Assembly: GCA_964397775.1 (NCBI GenBank)
Contig: CAYNKL010000001.1
Coordinates: forward strand, 25,694 to 89,693
Length of the DNA: 64,000 bases
DNA from: Allosediminivita sp964397775
GTDB lineage: Bacteria > Pseudomonadota > Alphaproteobacteria > Rhodobacterales > Rhodobacteraceae
Direction of reading: 5' to 3'
A program made the position numbers and the translations under genes. Position 1 is the stretch's first letter; each line of letters starts with the position of its first letter. Shown piece by piece: positions 17,392 to 25,525 of the stretch. The notes under the pieces are model-generated. The model saw only the letters and a program-made list of their open reading frames with translations. It ran no database searches and was not told the DNA's origin.

Positions 17392-18081
17392 ATGACCGGC
17401 GCGCGGCCCATCGGCCTCGTGATCTTCGATTGCGACGGCGTGCTGGTCGACAGCGAACCGATCTCGCTTGCCGTGACACGCGACGTCCTGAGCGAGCGCG
17501 GCTGCCATCTGACCGAGGAGGAGGGGTATGCCCACCTTCTCGGCCGGTCGCTCGGCACGATCGCCGCCTGGCTGCGCGAAGACCGGCAGGTCGAACTGAC
17601 CGAGCAGGATCTCCTTGCGATGCGGGAACGCCTGCTGGCGCGCTTCCGCGCGGAACTTGCCCCGATCCCGCGTGTGGCCGAAACGGTCTCCGCCCTTCCC
17701 TGGCCCGTCTGCGTTGCCTCATCAAGCCAGCCCGAACGCATCGCCCGTTCGCTCGAGGTGACGGGCCTGCTGCCGCTCTTCGCGCCGCATCTCTTCAGCG
17801 CCACCATGGTGCCCCGTGGCAAACCCGCGCCCGATCTCTTTCTCCACGCCGCAAGCCAAATGGGTGTCCCGCCCGAGCACTGCGTGGTCATCGAAGACAG
17901 CCCAGCCGGCATCCAGGCGGCGCGGGCCGCGGGCATGCGTGTCGTCGGCTTCCTAGGGGGCGCCCACGCCGGCCCCGCGGGCCTCAGAGAGGCGGTTGCA
18001 AATCTCGATCCCATGGCCATGATCGCGGACATGGAGGAGTTACCCGCGCTTCTGCGTCGGGCCTCGGCCGGAACGGGGTAA
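17392..18081 (+). CDS. HAD-IA hydrolase, beta-phosphoglucomutase-like
   Basis: 229 residues. Motif I FDCDGVLVDSEP (residues 10-21) holds both catalytic aspartates. Motif II is VASSSQPERI near 105, the lysine sits in RGKPAPDLF near 142, and motif IV is VIEDSPAGIQAA near 166. The DGVLVDSEP form is typical of sugar-phosphate phosphatases and phosphoglucomutases. It starts 5 bases after the dehydrogenase stop and ends 5 bases before the kinase, so it is embedded in the polyol operon; it may remove dead-end phosphorylated polyols. Substrate not known. Confidence 0.85.
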   Translation: MTGARPIGLVIFDCDGVLVDSEPISLAVTRDVLSERGCHLTEEEGYAHLLGRSLGTIAAWLREDRQVELTEQDLLAMRERLLARFRAELAPIPRVAETVSALPWPVCVASSSQPERIARSLEVTGLLPLFAPHLFSATMVPRGKPAPDLFLHAASQMGVPPEHCVVIEDSPAGIQAARAAGMRVVGFLGGAHAGPAGLREAVANLDPMAMIADMEELPALLRRASAGTG

Positions 18082-18085
18082 GCCA

Positions 18086-19639
18086 ATGGCCGAATTTGTC
18101 TGCGCCGTCGATGTCGGCACGCGCAGCGCACGCGCCGGGATCTTCGCAAGCGACGGCACGATGCACGCGCGCGAAATCGCGCCATTGTCGCTGCACCAGG
18201 GTCCGGGACAGCGCGGCGAATACAGCGCCGACCAGATCTGGCAGGCGGTCTGCAGCGCGATCCGTGCGGCGTGCAAGGCCGCGGACCTCGCCCCAGATGC
18301 GGTCGGTGCGCTCGCCTTCGACGCGACCTGCAGCCTCGTGCTGCGCCGCGCCGACGGCAGTCCGCTGCCGCTTGGCCCCGAGGGGCGCGACACCATCGCC
18401 TGGTTCGACCACCGCGCCATCGAAGAAGCCGCGGCCTGCACCGCCGCGGGTGGCCGGATGATCGAAATCCAGGGCGGCGCCATGTCGCCCGAAATGCAGA
18501 CGCCAAAACTGCTCTGGCTCAAGCGCCACCGCCCCGACCTCTGGCGCGACCTCGCCTACGCCGGCGACCTCTGCGACTGGCTCGCCCTGCGCGCCAGTGG
18601 TCAGGCGACACGCTCGCTTTGTGCCGCCTCGGCCAAGTGGCCTTGGCGGGCCGAGGGCGGCTGGCAGACAGATTTCCTCGCACAACTCGGCCTGCAGGAC
18701 ATGCCCGCGCGCGCGGGCCTGTGCACGCCGTCCGCGGTCGGCACCTCGGCCGGTCAGCTTACCGCGCTGGCCGCCTCCGAAACGGGCCTGCCAGCAGGCA
18801 TTCCCTTGGCCGTCGGGCTCATCGACGCCTTCGCGGGTGGGCTTGGCGCTGTTGGGCTGTTCGAGCGCGAAGCAGCCGCGGGCCAGTGTACGCTTGTCAC
18901 CGGCACGTCAAGCTGTCTCATGGCCCTCGGCGCCGGCCCCGAGACGCGGGCCGGCATCTGGGGCCCATACCCCGGCGCCATCCTGCCCGACCTGAGGGTC
19001 AGCGAGGGCGGCCAGTCGGCGGCTGGGGCATTGCTCGACCACATCCTCGCCACCTGGCCGGGCGGAGACCACGAACATGCCCCCGTCCTCGCCCATCTCG
19101 AAACGCTGCTGACACGGCATGGCCCCCGCCTCGGCGAAGAGATCCACATCCTTCCCGACCTCGCCGGAAACCGCGCCCCGCGCTCGGACCCGCTCGCGCG
19201 CGGGGTCATCAGCGGTCTGACACTGGATCGCGGCTTCGACGCGCTCTGCACGCTCTACTGGCGAGCGGCAGTTTCCCTTGCACTCGGCGTGCGGCAGATC
19301 CTCGGCCACATGGGGTGCAGCGATCCCGAAGATCCCATCGCCATGACCGGCGGCTTCGCGCGCAGCGCCCTGCTCACGCAGCTTTTCGCGGACGTGACGG
19401 GCCGCCGCGTGCTCTGCCATGCGGACCGCGACCCGGTGCTGCTCGGCACCGCAAGCGCGGCCTTCTGCGCCATGAATCCCGGCACCTCGCTGGAACAGAC
19501 CGTCCGCCGGATGACGGGGCCGGCGGTTCGCTTCACGCCCGATAGTGTCGCCCACCGGCAGTACGACCGCGATTTCCGCATCTTCCAACTGATGCAGGCC
19601 CAGCGGTCCGAAATCGTGCAACTGGTCGAACAGGCCTGA
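18086..19639 (+). CDS. FGGY-family pentulose kinase (D-ribulokinase-like)
   Basis: 517 residues, in the size range of the ribulokinase-type subset. The N-terminal phosphate loop reads AVDVGTRSARAGIF; FDATCSLVLRRADGSPL near residue 77 and WFDHRAIEEA near 110 are typical of the pentulose-kinase branch rather than of classic xylulokinase. The C-terminal ATP-binding half has GTSSCLMAL near 273 and MTGGFARSALLTQLFADVTG near 420. It phosphorylates the ketose made by the polyol dehydrogenase so that it can enter the pentose phosphate route. It is last in the operon and ends 7 bases from a convergent receiver gene. The exact ketose (D-ribulose or D-xylulose) is uncertain. Confidence 0.82.
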   Translation: MAEFVCAVDVGTRSARAGIFASDGTMHAREIAPLSLHQGPGQRGEYSADQIWQAVCSAIRAACKAADLAPDAVGALAFDATCSLVLRRADGSPLPLGPEGRDTIAWFDHRAIEEAAACTAAGGRMIEIQGGAMSPEMQTPKLLWLKRHRPDLWRDLAYAGDLCDWLALRASGQATRSLCAASAKWPWRAEGGWQTDFLAQLGLQDMPARAGLCTPSAVGTSAGQLTALAASETGLPAGIPLAVGLIDAFAGGLGAVGLFEREAAAGQCTLVTGTSSCLMALGAGPETRAGIWGPYPGAILPDLRVSEGGQSAAGALLDHILATWPGGDHEHAPVLAHLETLLTRHGPRLGEEIHILPDLAGNRAPRSDPLARGVISGLTLDRGFDALCTLYWRAAVSLALGVRQILGHMGCSDPEDPIAMTGGFARSALLTQLFADVTGRRVLCHADRDPVLLGTASAAFCAMNPGTSLEQTVRRMTGPAVRFTPDSVAHRQYDRDFRIFQLMQAQRSEIVQLVEQA

Positions 19640-19646
19640 GCGTGCC

Positions 19647-20180
19647 TCAGGTGCCGGCCCCGCTCACCCGGCTCCAGACATCCTGATAGACGGTCTCCAG
19701 CGTATCGAGCGCCTCTGGCAGGTTCTCATCCGCCAGCATCATGAAAAGCTTGGTGCATTCTTCCGAACTGGGTTGAGAGTGTGTCCTATCCTGCGCCCCG
19801 CTGCCCTGCAGAATCTCGCGCAGGCGGCGTGCCGAAAACTCGTCCTTGTCGAGGACGCTGCGCCCCTCCATCGGCTCCGCCGACATGCGCGCAATGACCG
19901 TCGGGTCCCCTGTCAGCATCACGATCCGGGCCCCGTGACCAAGCCCGGTCTTCATCATCTCGTCAGCCAGCTGCGCGCCGTATCCATCCGGCAGATGGTT
20001 ATCGAGGATCACCACGTCGAAGTCCTTCATCCGCAGTGCCTCGCGCGCCTGCAGCAGGGACAGTGCCTCGTCCAGTTCGACATCAAGGCCCGTCTTCTTG
20101 ATGGCGCGGCTGACCTGAAGCCTGTCGATCATGTCGTCCTCGACAATCAGGATGCGGATCTTCTTGCTGGGCTCTTCCAT
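19647..20180 (-). CDS. Stand-alone receiver protein with short C-terminal extension
   Basis: 177 residues. Receiver domain over about 8-130: acidic pair E14/D15/D16 in LIVEDDMID, phospho-acceptor D60 in VVILDNHLPDG, threonine in MLTGDP, and the lysine in VLDKDEFS. The last 45 residues (from SGAQDRTHS) are a charged helix with no DNA-binding motif. It is the last gene of a four-gene minus-strand unit of receivers and a kinase. It probably acts by protein-protein contact in a phosphorelay. Confidence 0.88.
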   Translation of the reverse strand: MEEPSKKIRILIVEDDMIDRLQVSRAIKKTGLDVELDEALSLLQAREALRMKDFDVVILDNHLPDGYGAQLADEMMKTGLGHGARIVMLTGDPTVIARMSAEPMEGRSVLDKDEFSARRLREILQGSGAQDRTHSQPSSEECTKLFMMLADENLPEALDTLETVYQDVWSRVSGAGT

Positions 20181-20198
20181 CTGGACACCTCGTGCGGA

Positions 20199-21362
20199 TC
20201 AACTTGGTCTGGCTTCGACACGGGACGCGGCCTCTGGTCGCACGGTGGGCCGCGGCGCCGCGATGGCAAAGCCCAGCGGATCGGCTTCGGGCTGTGTCAG
20301 CGGAAGCCGCACCCGGACCGTCGTCCCGGCACCAAGCTCGGACTCGCACCAGATCCGGCCATGATGGCGCTCGACGATCTTGCGGCAGGTCGCAAGTCCC
20401 AGCCCCGTCCCCTCGACCCCCTGTGTCGTGGGGGCACGGCGGAACGGTTCGAACACCCGTTCGACGAAATCCGGAGGAATCCCGATGCCCCGGTCGCTGA
20501 CGGAGATCAGCACATGCGCGTCCCCATCCGCTTCTGCGGAAATCGCGACATCCGGCGCGGCATCCCCGGCGTACTTGATCGCGTTCGAAACGAGATTCTG
20601 CAGCAATTGCGCAAGCTGCGGTGCGCTGGCTTCAACGCGTGCCCCGCGCAAGTCCTGCGAAATCACGCAACCGCTCTCCGCGATCTCGCCACGAAGGGCC
20701 AGCAGGGCGGTATCGACCACATCGGCAACTTCCGTATCCTCGAAGTCCACAACCCGGTCGATCTGAATGTGGGCCGCAAGGGAATCCACCATGCGCCGCA
20801 TCTTCTCGGCGGATTTCTGAAGCAGTCGAAGCGTTTCGCCGACTTCCTCCATTTCGCCCGTCGCGATATCCTCGGCAAGTTCCCCCGACAGGAAGTTGAC
20901 GGCCCGGATCGGCGCCTTGAGATCGTGCACCAGCACGCTCGCGAAGACCTCGAGTTCCTCGCGTTGCGCCCGGATACGGGCCTGCATTCGGGCCTTTTCC
21001 AGGGTGCGCGACACGATCCGCTGCAGCGAAGCGACGCTCAGCGACTGCTTGGGGATGTAGTCGGCGGCGCCGCCCTGGATCGCGCTCTTCGCGATTTCCT
21101 CGTCACCCTTGCCGGTAAGCATGATGATGCCCGCGTCCGGCCAGCTGTCCCTGAGCCGCGGCAAAAGCTCGAGCCCGTTGCTCTTCGGAAGCAGGTAATC
21201 GACCATGACGATATCGGGCGGGTCTCCCTCCCAGCCGAATAGCTCGGAGGCGTCGCCGGCTTCGCGCACTTTCGCCTGCGGCAGCACCCTCCGCAGGAGC
21301 CGCCGCACCAGCTTGCGGTCTCCCACGTCGTCGTCGAGGACAAGGATGCATGCGCCCGTCAT
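20199..21362 (-). CDS. Receiver-histidine kinase hybrid
   Basis: 387 residues with an N-terminal receiver (D55 in IVMVDYLLPKSNG, TGKGDEE, DYIPKQ), a short coiled coil, a HisKA domain (H146 in SVLVHDLKAPIRAVN) and an ATPase domain (NLVSNAIKYAG near 270, DRGIGIPP, GTGLGLATCRKIVERH). No membrane segment, so cytosolic. Receiver-first hybrids of this kind are usually switched on or off by phosphorylation from another kinase. It lies between two receiver genes, with 18 and 2 base gaps, in the same operon. Confidence 0.92.
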   Translation of the reverse strand: MTGACILVLDDDVGDRKLVRRLLRRVLPQAKVREAGDASELFGWEGDPPDIVMVDYLLPKSNGLELLPRLRDSWPDAGIIMLTGKGDEEIAKSAIQGGAADYIPKQSLSVASLQRIVSRTLEKARMQARIRAQREELEVFASVLVHDLKAPIRAVNFLSGELAEDIATGEMEEVGETLRLLQKSAEKMRRMVDSLAAHIQIDRVVDFEDTEVADVVDTALLALRGEIAESGCVISQDLRGARVEASAPQLAQLLQNLVSNAIKYAGDAAPDVAISAEADGDAHVLISVSDRGIGIPPDFVERVFEPFRRAPTTQGVEGTGLGLATCRKIVERHHGRIWCESELGAGTTVRVRLPLTQPEADPLGFAIAAPRPTVRPEAASRVEARPS

Positions 21363-21364
21363 GA

Positions 21365-21856
21365 TTAGCCCCCTGTTCCGCCCGCGACTTTCGGCAGCAC
21401 GACGATCTCGGAATAGCGCTCGAGCGTCTCGATCAGCTTGTGGAACCCGCGTCCCACGTCATCCTTGCGAATGTATCCGGCGACATTCCTGTCGTAGGCG
21501 CAATTGATGTCGAATTCGTTCCCCGAGGTGGTCAGCACGAAGACGACGGTTCGCCGGATCCGCGCATCGGATCGCAGTTCGGCGAGGAACTCGTGCCCGT
21601 TCATCCGCGGCATGTTCACGTCGAGCAGGAGCAGGAAACGCCGGTCCCGGGCCTCCGGGCTCCGCAGAAATTCCAGTGCCTGCACCCCGTCCTTCACGCG
21701 CATCAATGGCGCGTCGATATCTGCCCGGTTCAGCGCGCGGCGCAACGCCTTGGCATCACCGTCATCGTCCTCGATCAGCAAAAGCTCGGGGAGAGGCTCC
21801 ATCAGGGGCTCCGTATTGTCCTGACTGAAGATCAGACCGAGTTCGGACCGGCTCAT
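21365..21856 (-). CDS. Rcp1/CheY-type receiver protein
   Basis: 163 residues, a receiver only. LLLIEDDDGDAKALRRALNR carries the acidic cluster, D79 lies in LLLLDVNMPRMNGHEFL, and VLTTSGNEFDI and GYIRKDD follow. The insertion after the phospho-acceptor (LDVNMPRMNG) is typical of the Rcp1 family, small receivers that partner phytochrome-like or related kinases. Its stop overlaps nothing downstream, and its start ATG overlaps the stop of the next upstream receiver by 4 bases. Confidence 0.9.
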   Translation of the reverse strand: MSRSELGLIFSQDNTEPLMEPLPELLLIEDDDGDAKALRRALNRADIDAPLMRVKDGVQALEFLRSPEARDRRFLLLLDVNMPRMNGHEFLAELRSDARIRRTVVFVLTTSGNEFDINCAYDRNVAGYIRKDDVGRGFHKLIETLERYSEIVVLPKVAGGTGG

Positions 21857-22542
21857 GCCGCGCCCTCCTCGTTCCAGAGAGTAGCCGCCGACGCCCGCTC
21901 AAGGACGGCGACGAGTTCGAGGCACAGCCCTTCGAGCACGGCCCGCGCACCGGTGGCAGGGGTCTGCGGATCGGAGCAAAGCTTCAGCGTGCGGCGCAGC
22001 ATGGCGCATGTCATGAGCCGGAGCGGCGGGGTCATCGCCACGTCGAGGCGGCCGACAAGCTGGCGCAGCATGTCGCGGCGCCGCTCCCCGGGATCGAGGC
22101 TGAAGACCAGAATCAGCCGTTCCAGCGAGCTTATCAGCGACCTCCCGAGGCTCCCCGGCCCGAGCCGATCCTTGACGAGATAATCCGCACAGCCGGCCCG
22201 GATCGTGGCCGCCATGATCTCGGGCGTCTCGACGCTGGTCACCATGATGGTCATGGCGCCCTCCTGATCCGTGCGCGCAAAGATGAGGTCCAGCGCCTCC
22301 TCTCCCGTGGCGAGCCCGAGGTGGTAGTCCACGTAGATCAGGTCAAACCGCCTGGCCGCCAGGTTGGCGGCAAGCCCGTTCAGGTCCTGCGCCTCGTGGA
22401 ACTCCGCTCGCAGCCCGGCCCGCCTTGCGAACTTGATCAGCCTTCGCCGGTCGGTCTCGTCGTCTTCGAGCACCAGCACGACGAGAGCATCCCCCGAAAC
22501 ACCGGGGCTCAGCTCCGTCGATCTGCGCGCTTCGTCGCTCAT
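21853..22542 (-). CDS. Receiver protein with unknown helical C-terminal domain
   Basis: 229 residues from the ATG at 22542 (GGGGTGGTGGTG upstream); an in-frame start at 22605 would add 21 residues. The receiver is about 20-140: VLVLEDDETDRRRL, D72 in LIYVDYHLGLATGEE, MVTSVETPE, and DYLVKDRLG. Residues 145-229 are predicted helical (SLERLILVF..., RRDMLRQLVGRLDVA..., LEGLCLELVAVLERA) with no helix-turn-helix, GGDEF, EAL or HPt histidine that I can see. First gene of the minus-strand unit. The C-terminal part could be a dimerisation or partner-binding domain; unknown. Confidence 0.85.
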   Translation of the reverse strand: MSDEARRSTELSPGVSGDALVVLVLEDDETDRRRLIKFARRAGLRAEFHEAQDLNGLAANLAARRFDLIYVDYHLGLATGEEALDLIFARTDQEGAMTIMVTSVETPEIMAATIRAGCADYLVKDRLGPGSLGRSLISSLERLILVFSLDPGERRRDMLRQLVGRLDVAMTPPLRLMTCAMLRRTLKLCSDPQTPATGARAVLEGLCLELVAVLERASAATLWNEEGAA

Positions 22543-22685
22543 GTCACCACCACCCCGGCGAACGGGGCCCGTCTTGTCAACTACGGTCCCAGAGCTACCC
22601 CCCAAGTGGTTAAGCGCAGGCTTAGGCGGATCCGCTGAGAGCAGACAAACCCCTAGAATGCGTTGTATTTTCTGGCCTCCGCAGA

Positions 22686-22718
22686 CCGCTTGAGCGGCTA
22701 TATTACCCGCTCAAGCGG
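22686..22718. promoter_or_regulatory. Paired 12-bp dyads CCGCTTGAGCGG and CCGCTCAAGCGG, 21 bp apart
   Basis: Copies at 22686-22697 and 22707-22718 are exact reverse complements of each other and each is itself nearly palindromic. The 9-base spacer is AT-rich (CTATATTAC). Centre spacing is 21 bp, two helical turns. The pair ends 13 bases before the kinase start and lies in the spacer shared with the divergent receiver operon. Candidate tandem operator, or an RNA hairpin covering the ribosome site. Confidence 0.6.
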
Positions 22719-22731
22719 AGTGTACCCCCGG

Positions 22732-25062
22732 ATGACAAAGCCCCGTTCCAGCCGCCTCGGCGCAGCATCGCTGAGATCCCGCATGGTGGCTCTCGCCGTT
22801 CTGATCTCGGCGCTGTCGGTGACCACCCTCGGCCTCGCGAGCTACCTGATGACGCGCGAGGTGGAACAACTGCATCTTGAGCGCGAACTGGAACGCGGGC
22901 TCGATCGCATCCACGCCCAGTTCGACGCGGAAATCACGCGAATCCTGCAGGAGATGATCCTCCTTGCCAACGTTCCGCCCGTCCAGGGCCTGGCGCGCAC
23001 GCTCGCCGGCGACCCGGTCGACCCGGCAGACGGAAGCTCCACCGCTTGGGACTGGAAATCGCGCCTCGCCGCGATCTTCACCTCTGTCCACGAGGTGCGC
23101 CCCGAGTATGTCCAGATCCGGTTGATCGGTCTGGCCGATGGCGGACGCGAAATCGTTCGCGTCGACAAGCGCGGCAGTACGATTCTGAGGGTTCCAGAGG
23201 CCGATCTGCAGCAGAAGGGCGACCGGGATTACGTCCGCGTCGGCGCGCGTCTCGCCCCAGGCGAAATCCACGTCACATCGGTCGAATGGAACCGCGAAAA
23301 CGGGCAAGTGACAGATCCGCGGATCGCGGTGATCCGCTACGTGCTGCCGGTCTTCGACCTTGATGGCAAACGCTTCGGCATGGTCGTCATCAACGTCTCG
23401 GCGGGTCACATGATCCAGAAGATCACCCGCTCGGTGCCACCGGGCCGCACCGTGCTGCTGCTCGACGGGAACGGAGGCGGGTTCGTGCAGGAGCCGGGTG
23501 GCCGCGGTACACAAATCCTCATCGACAGGGCACCGCGGTTCAGCGCCTCCATTCTCGAGGCTGTCGAGCACGCCAGCGCCACGCCCCAGGTCAGGCACGC
23601 CGACGGCAAGATCCTCGCCGCGACCACGCTCGACCGCGTGCGGCCCGGCGGCTCCACGCTGCACCTGGCGCTCATGACAGACGCCCGCGAATTCGCTGTC
23701 GGCGCGCGGCGCACCTCCACCATCATCCTGATCGCGGGGATCGCCACGACGCTGGTCGCCGCCGGTCTGGCGCATTTCGTCACCAGCCGGCAACTGCGCC
23801 CCCTGCTCGCCATGAACACGGAAATCCGCGCAGCCGAGGCCGCACTGCGCCGGCCGGACCTGCCCAGCGACCGCGAGGACGAAATCGGCCAGCTTGCCCG
23901 AAGCTTCGGGCGCCTTCTTGCCCGTATTGTCGAGCGGAACCAGCCTGCCCGTACGGTCTTCGACCAGGTCCGCGACAGCGTGCTGGTGATCGGCGAGGAC
24001 AACATCATCGAAGACGCAAACCAGGCCGCAACAGGGCTCTTCGGCCGCACGCGGGATGACCTCGTCGGCTCCAGCTTCTGCTCGCTGCTCGTCAACACCG
24101 GTCAGACCGCGGATGCCTGCCAGTCCTGCGCCGGGCGCTTCGGACCGTGCCAGGGAACCATCGACGGAGCGGAACAGGACAGCAGCTTCTTCGAGCTCGA
24201 GGCCGTGCGCCGGACCGGCGAGCGCTTTCCGATGGAGATTTCCGCCAGCACGATCCAGACCGGCGGGCGCAAGCGCCGCATCTGCATCATGCGCGACATC
24301 ACGGACCGCAAGGCGGAAGAGGCCGAACGCGCGAAGCTCATCGCCGATCTTCAGGCCTCCAACAGCGAACTCGACACCTTTGCCTACATCGCGTCGCACG
24401 ATCTCAAGGCACCGCTGCGGGTGATCCACAACGCCGCGGACTGGATCGAGGAGGATCTGGAAGGCACCCCGAGCGAGGAAATGCGCGAGAACCTCGAAAT
24501 CCTGCGCAGCCGTGCGGACCGCATGCAAAAGCTCCTCGATGCCCTCTTCGAGCACGCCCGCATCGGTCGCAAGCGGGGCGAGACGCCCTCCGAACTCGTG
24601 ACCGGCGCCGATCTCGAAGAGGAACTGCGCACGCTTCTCACCGTGCCGAACGGTTTCGAGCTCAGGTTCGACGAGAGTTTCCTCGGACTCCGCATTTGCC
24701 GGCTGCCGCTCCAACTCGTGCTGCTGAACGTCATTTCGAACGCCCTCAAGCACCACGATCTCGACCGCGGCTGCGTCCGCGTGGAGGCGCGTGTTTCGGG
24801 CGGACTCGCCGAGGTACGCGTGACGGACGACGGCCCCGGCATCGACCCGGCCTACCACGACCGGATCTTCGGCATGTTCCAGACGCTCCGCGCCCGCGAC
24901 GAGGTCGAGGGCAGCGGCATGGGGCTCGCCATCGCACGCAAACACGTCAAGCTCGCCGGAGGTGCGATCACCGTGCGCTCGACAGCAGGCGAACGGGGCA
25001 GCTGCTTCGTGATCAGTCTGCCGCTGCCCGAAGGCGCGGCCCGGTCAGCCGCAGCCGCCTGA
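22732..25062 (+). CDS. Membrane sensor histidine kinase with HAMP and cysteine-bearing PAS
   Basis: 776 residues from the ATG at 22732; the longer frame from 22663 would translate the dyad pair and is rejected. The order is: membrane helix 1 (about 20-40), a periplasmic sensor of roughly 300 residues, helix 2 (about 325-350), HAMP, a PAS domain (about 410-520) with C450, C463, C466 and C473, HisKA (H556 in YIASHDLKAPLRVIHN), and ATPase (NVISNALKHHD, DDGPGIDP, GSGMGLAIARKHV). It lies alone on the plus strand between the receiver operon and another receiver, and is probably the input of this island. Confidence 0.92.
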   Translation: MTKPRSSRLGAASLRSRMVALAVLISALSVTTLGLASYLMTREVEQLHLERELERGLDRIHAQFDAEITRILQEMILLANVPPVQGLARTLAGDPVDPADGSSTAWDWKSRLAAIFTSVHEVRPEYVQIRLIGLADGGREIVRVDKRGSTILRVPEADLQQKGDRDYVRVGARLAPGEIHVTSVEWNRENGQVTDPRIAVIRYVLPVFDLDGKRFGMVVINVSAGHMIQKITRSVPPGRTVLLLDGNGGGFVQEPGGRGTQILIDRAPRFSASILEAVEHASATPQVRHADGKILAATTLDRVRPGGSTLHLALMTDAREFAVGARRTSTIILIAGIATTLVAAGLAHFVTSRQLRPLLAMNTEIRAAEAALRRPDLPSDREDEIGQLARSFGRLLARIVERNQPARTVFDQVRDSVLVIGEDNIIEDANQAATGLFGRTRDDLVGSSFCSLLVNTGQTADACQSCAGRFGPCQGTIDGAEQDSSFFELEAVRRTGERFPMEISASTIQTGGRKRRICIMRDITDRKAEEAERAKLIADLQASNSELDTFAYIASHDLKAPLRVIHNAADWIEEDLEGTPSEEMRENLEILRSRADRMQKLLDALFEHARIGRKRGETPSELVTGADLEEELRTLLTVPNGFELRFDESFLGLRICRLPLQLVLLNVISNALKHHDLDRGCVRVEARVSGGLAEVRVTDDGPGIDPAYHDRIFGMFQTLRARDEVEGSGMGLAIARKHVKLAGGAITVRSTAGERGSCFVISLPLPEGAARSAAAA

Positions 25063-25080
25063 CCGCCGGGGTCTGCGCGT

Positions 25081-25470
25081 TCAGAGGGCCCGCGACTTCG
25101 CCCCGAGGACGCGCAGGATCTCGGGGCCCTTGAAATCGTTCTTGGTCCAGATCTCCAGCACGTTGCAGGCCTTTGCCTTGGCGTAGAGAAAGGGCGAAGG
25201 CCAGTCGCTGACGATGACGACCGGCAGGTGCTTCCACTCGGGATGCGCCGCGAGTTCGGCCACGAAATCGGCGCCGCGCCCGTCCGGCAGCGTATTGTCC
25301 AGGAAGATGAAGAAGATCGCGCGCGTTTTCAGTATCTCCCGCGCCTCGCGAAGCGACTTGGCAAAGATGAAGTTCTGCCCCTCGCATTGCCGGGTGACGA
25401 TACGGCGCATCATGGCGCGATCCGTCTCGGTATCCTCGACGATCAGGCAGCGTTCGGCTTCCGTGGTCAT
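25081..25470 (-). CDS. Single-domain receiver protein
   Basis: 129 residues from the ATG at 25470; the open frame extends upstream to 25641 but that part overlaps the acyl-CoA dehydrogenase gene. Receiver motifs are CLIVEDTETDRAMMRRIV, D58 in IFLDNTLPDGRGADF, VVIVSDWPS in place of the usual threonine/serine strand, and WTKNDFKG with the lysine. No output domain. It is convergent with the sensor kinase (18-base gap), which could be its phosphodonor. Confidence 0.86.
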   Translation of the reverse strand: MTTEAERCLIVEDTETDRAMMRRIVTRQCEGQNFIFAKSLREAREILKTRAIFFIFLDNTLPDGRGADFVAELAAHPEWKHLPVVIVSDWPSPFLYAKAKACNVLEIWTKNDFKGPEILRVLGAKSRAL

Positions 25471-25525
25471 GCGTTCCAGATCCTGAAAGACGTAAGGCCC
25501 CCGCCTTCCTATCGCATGCCCCCGT

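Noticed and set aside
22711..24945. 744-residue minus-strand frame opposite the sensor kinase
   Set aside because: Shadow frame; no recognisable domain, while the kinase on the plus strand is complete.
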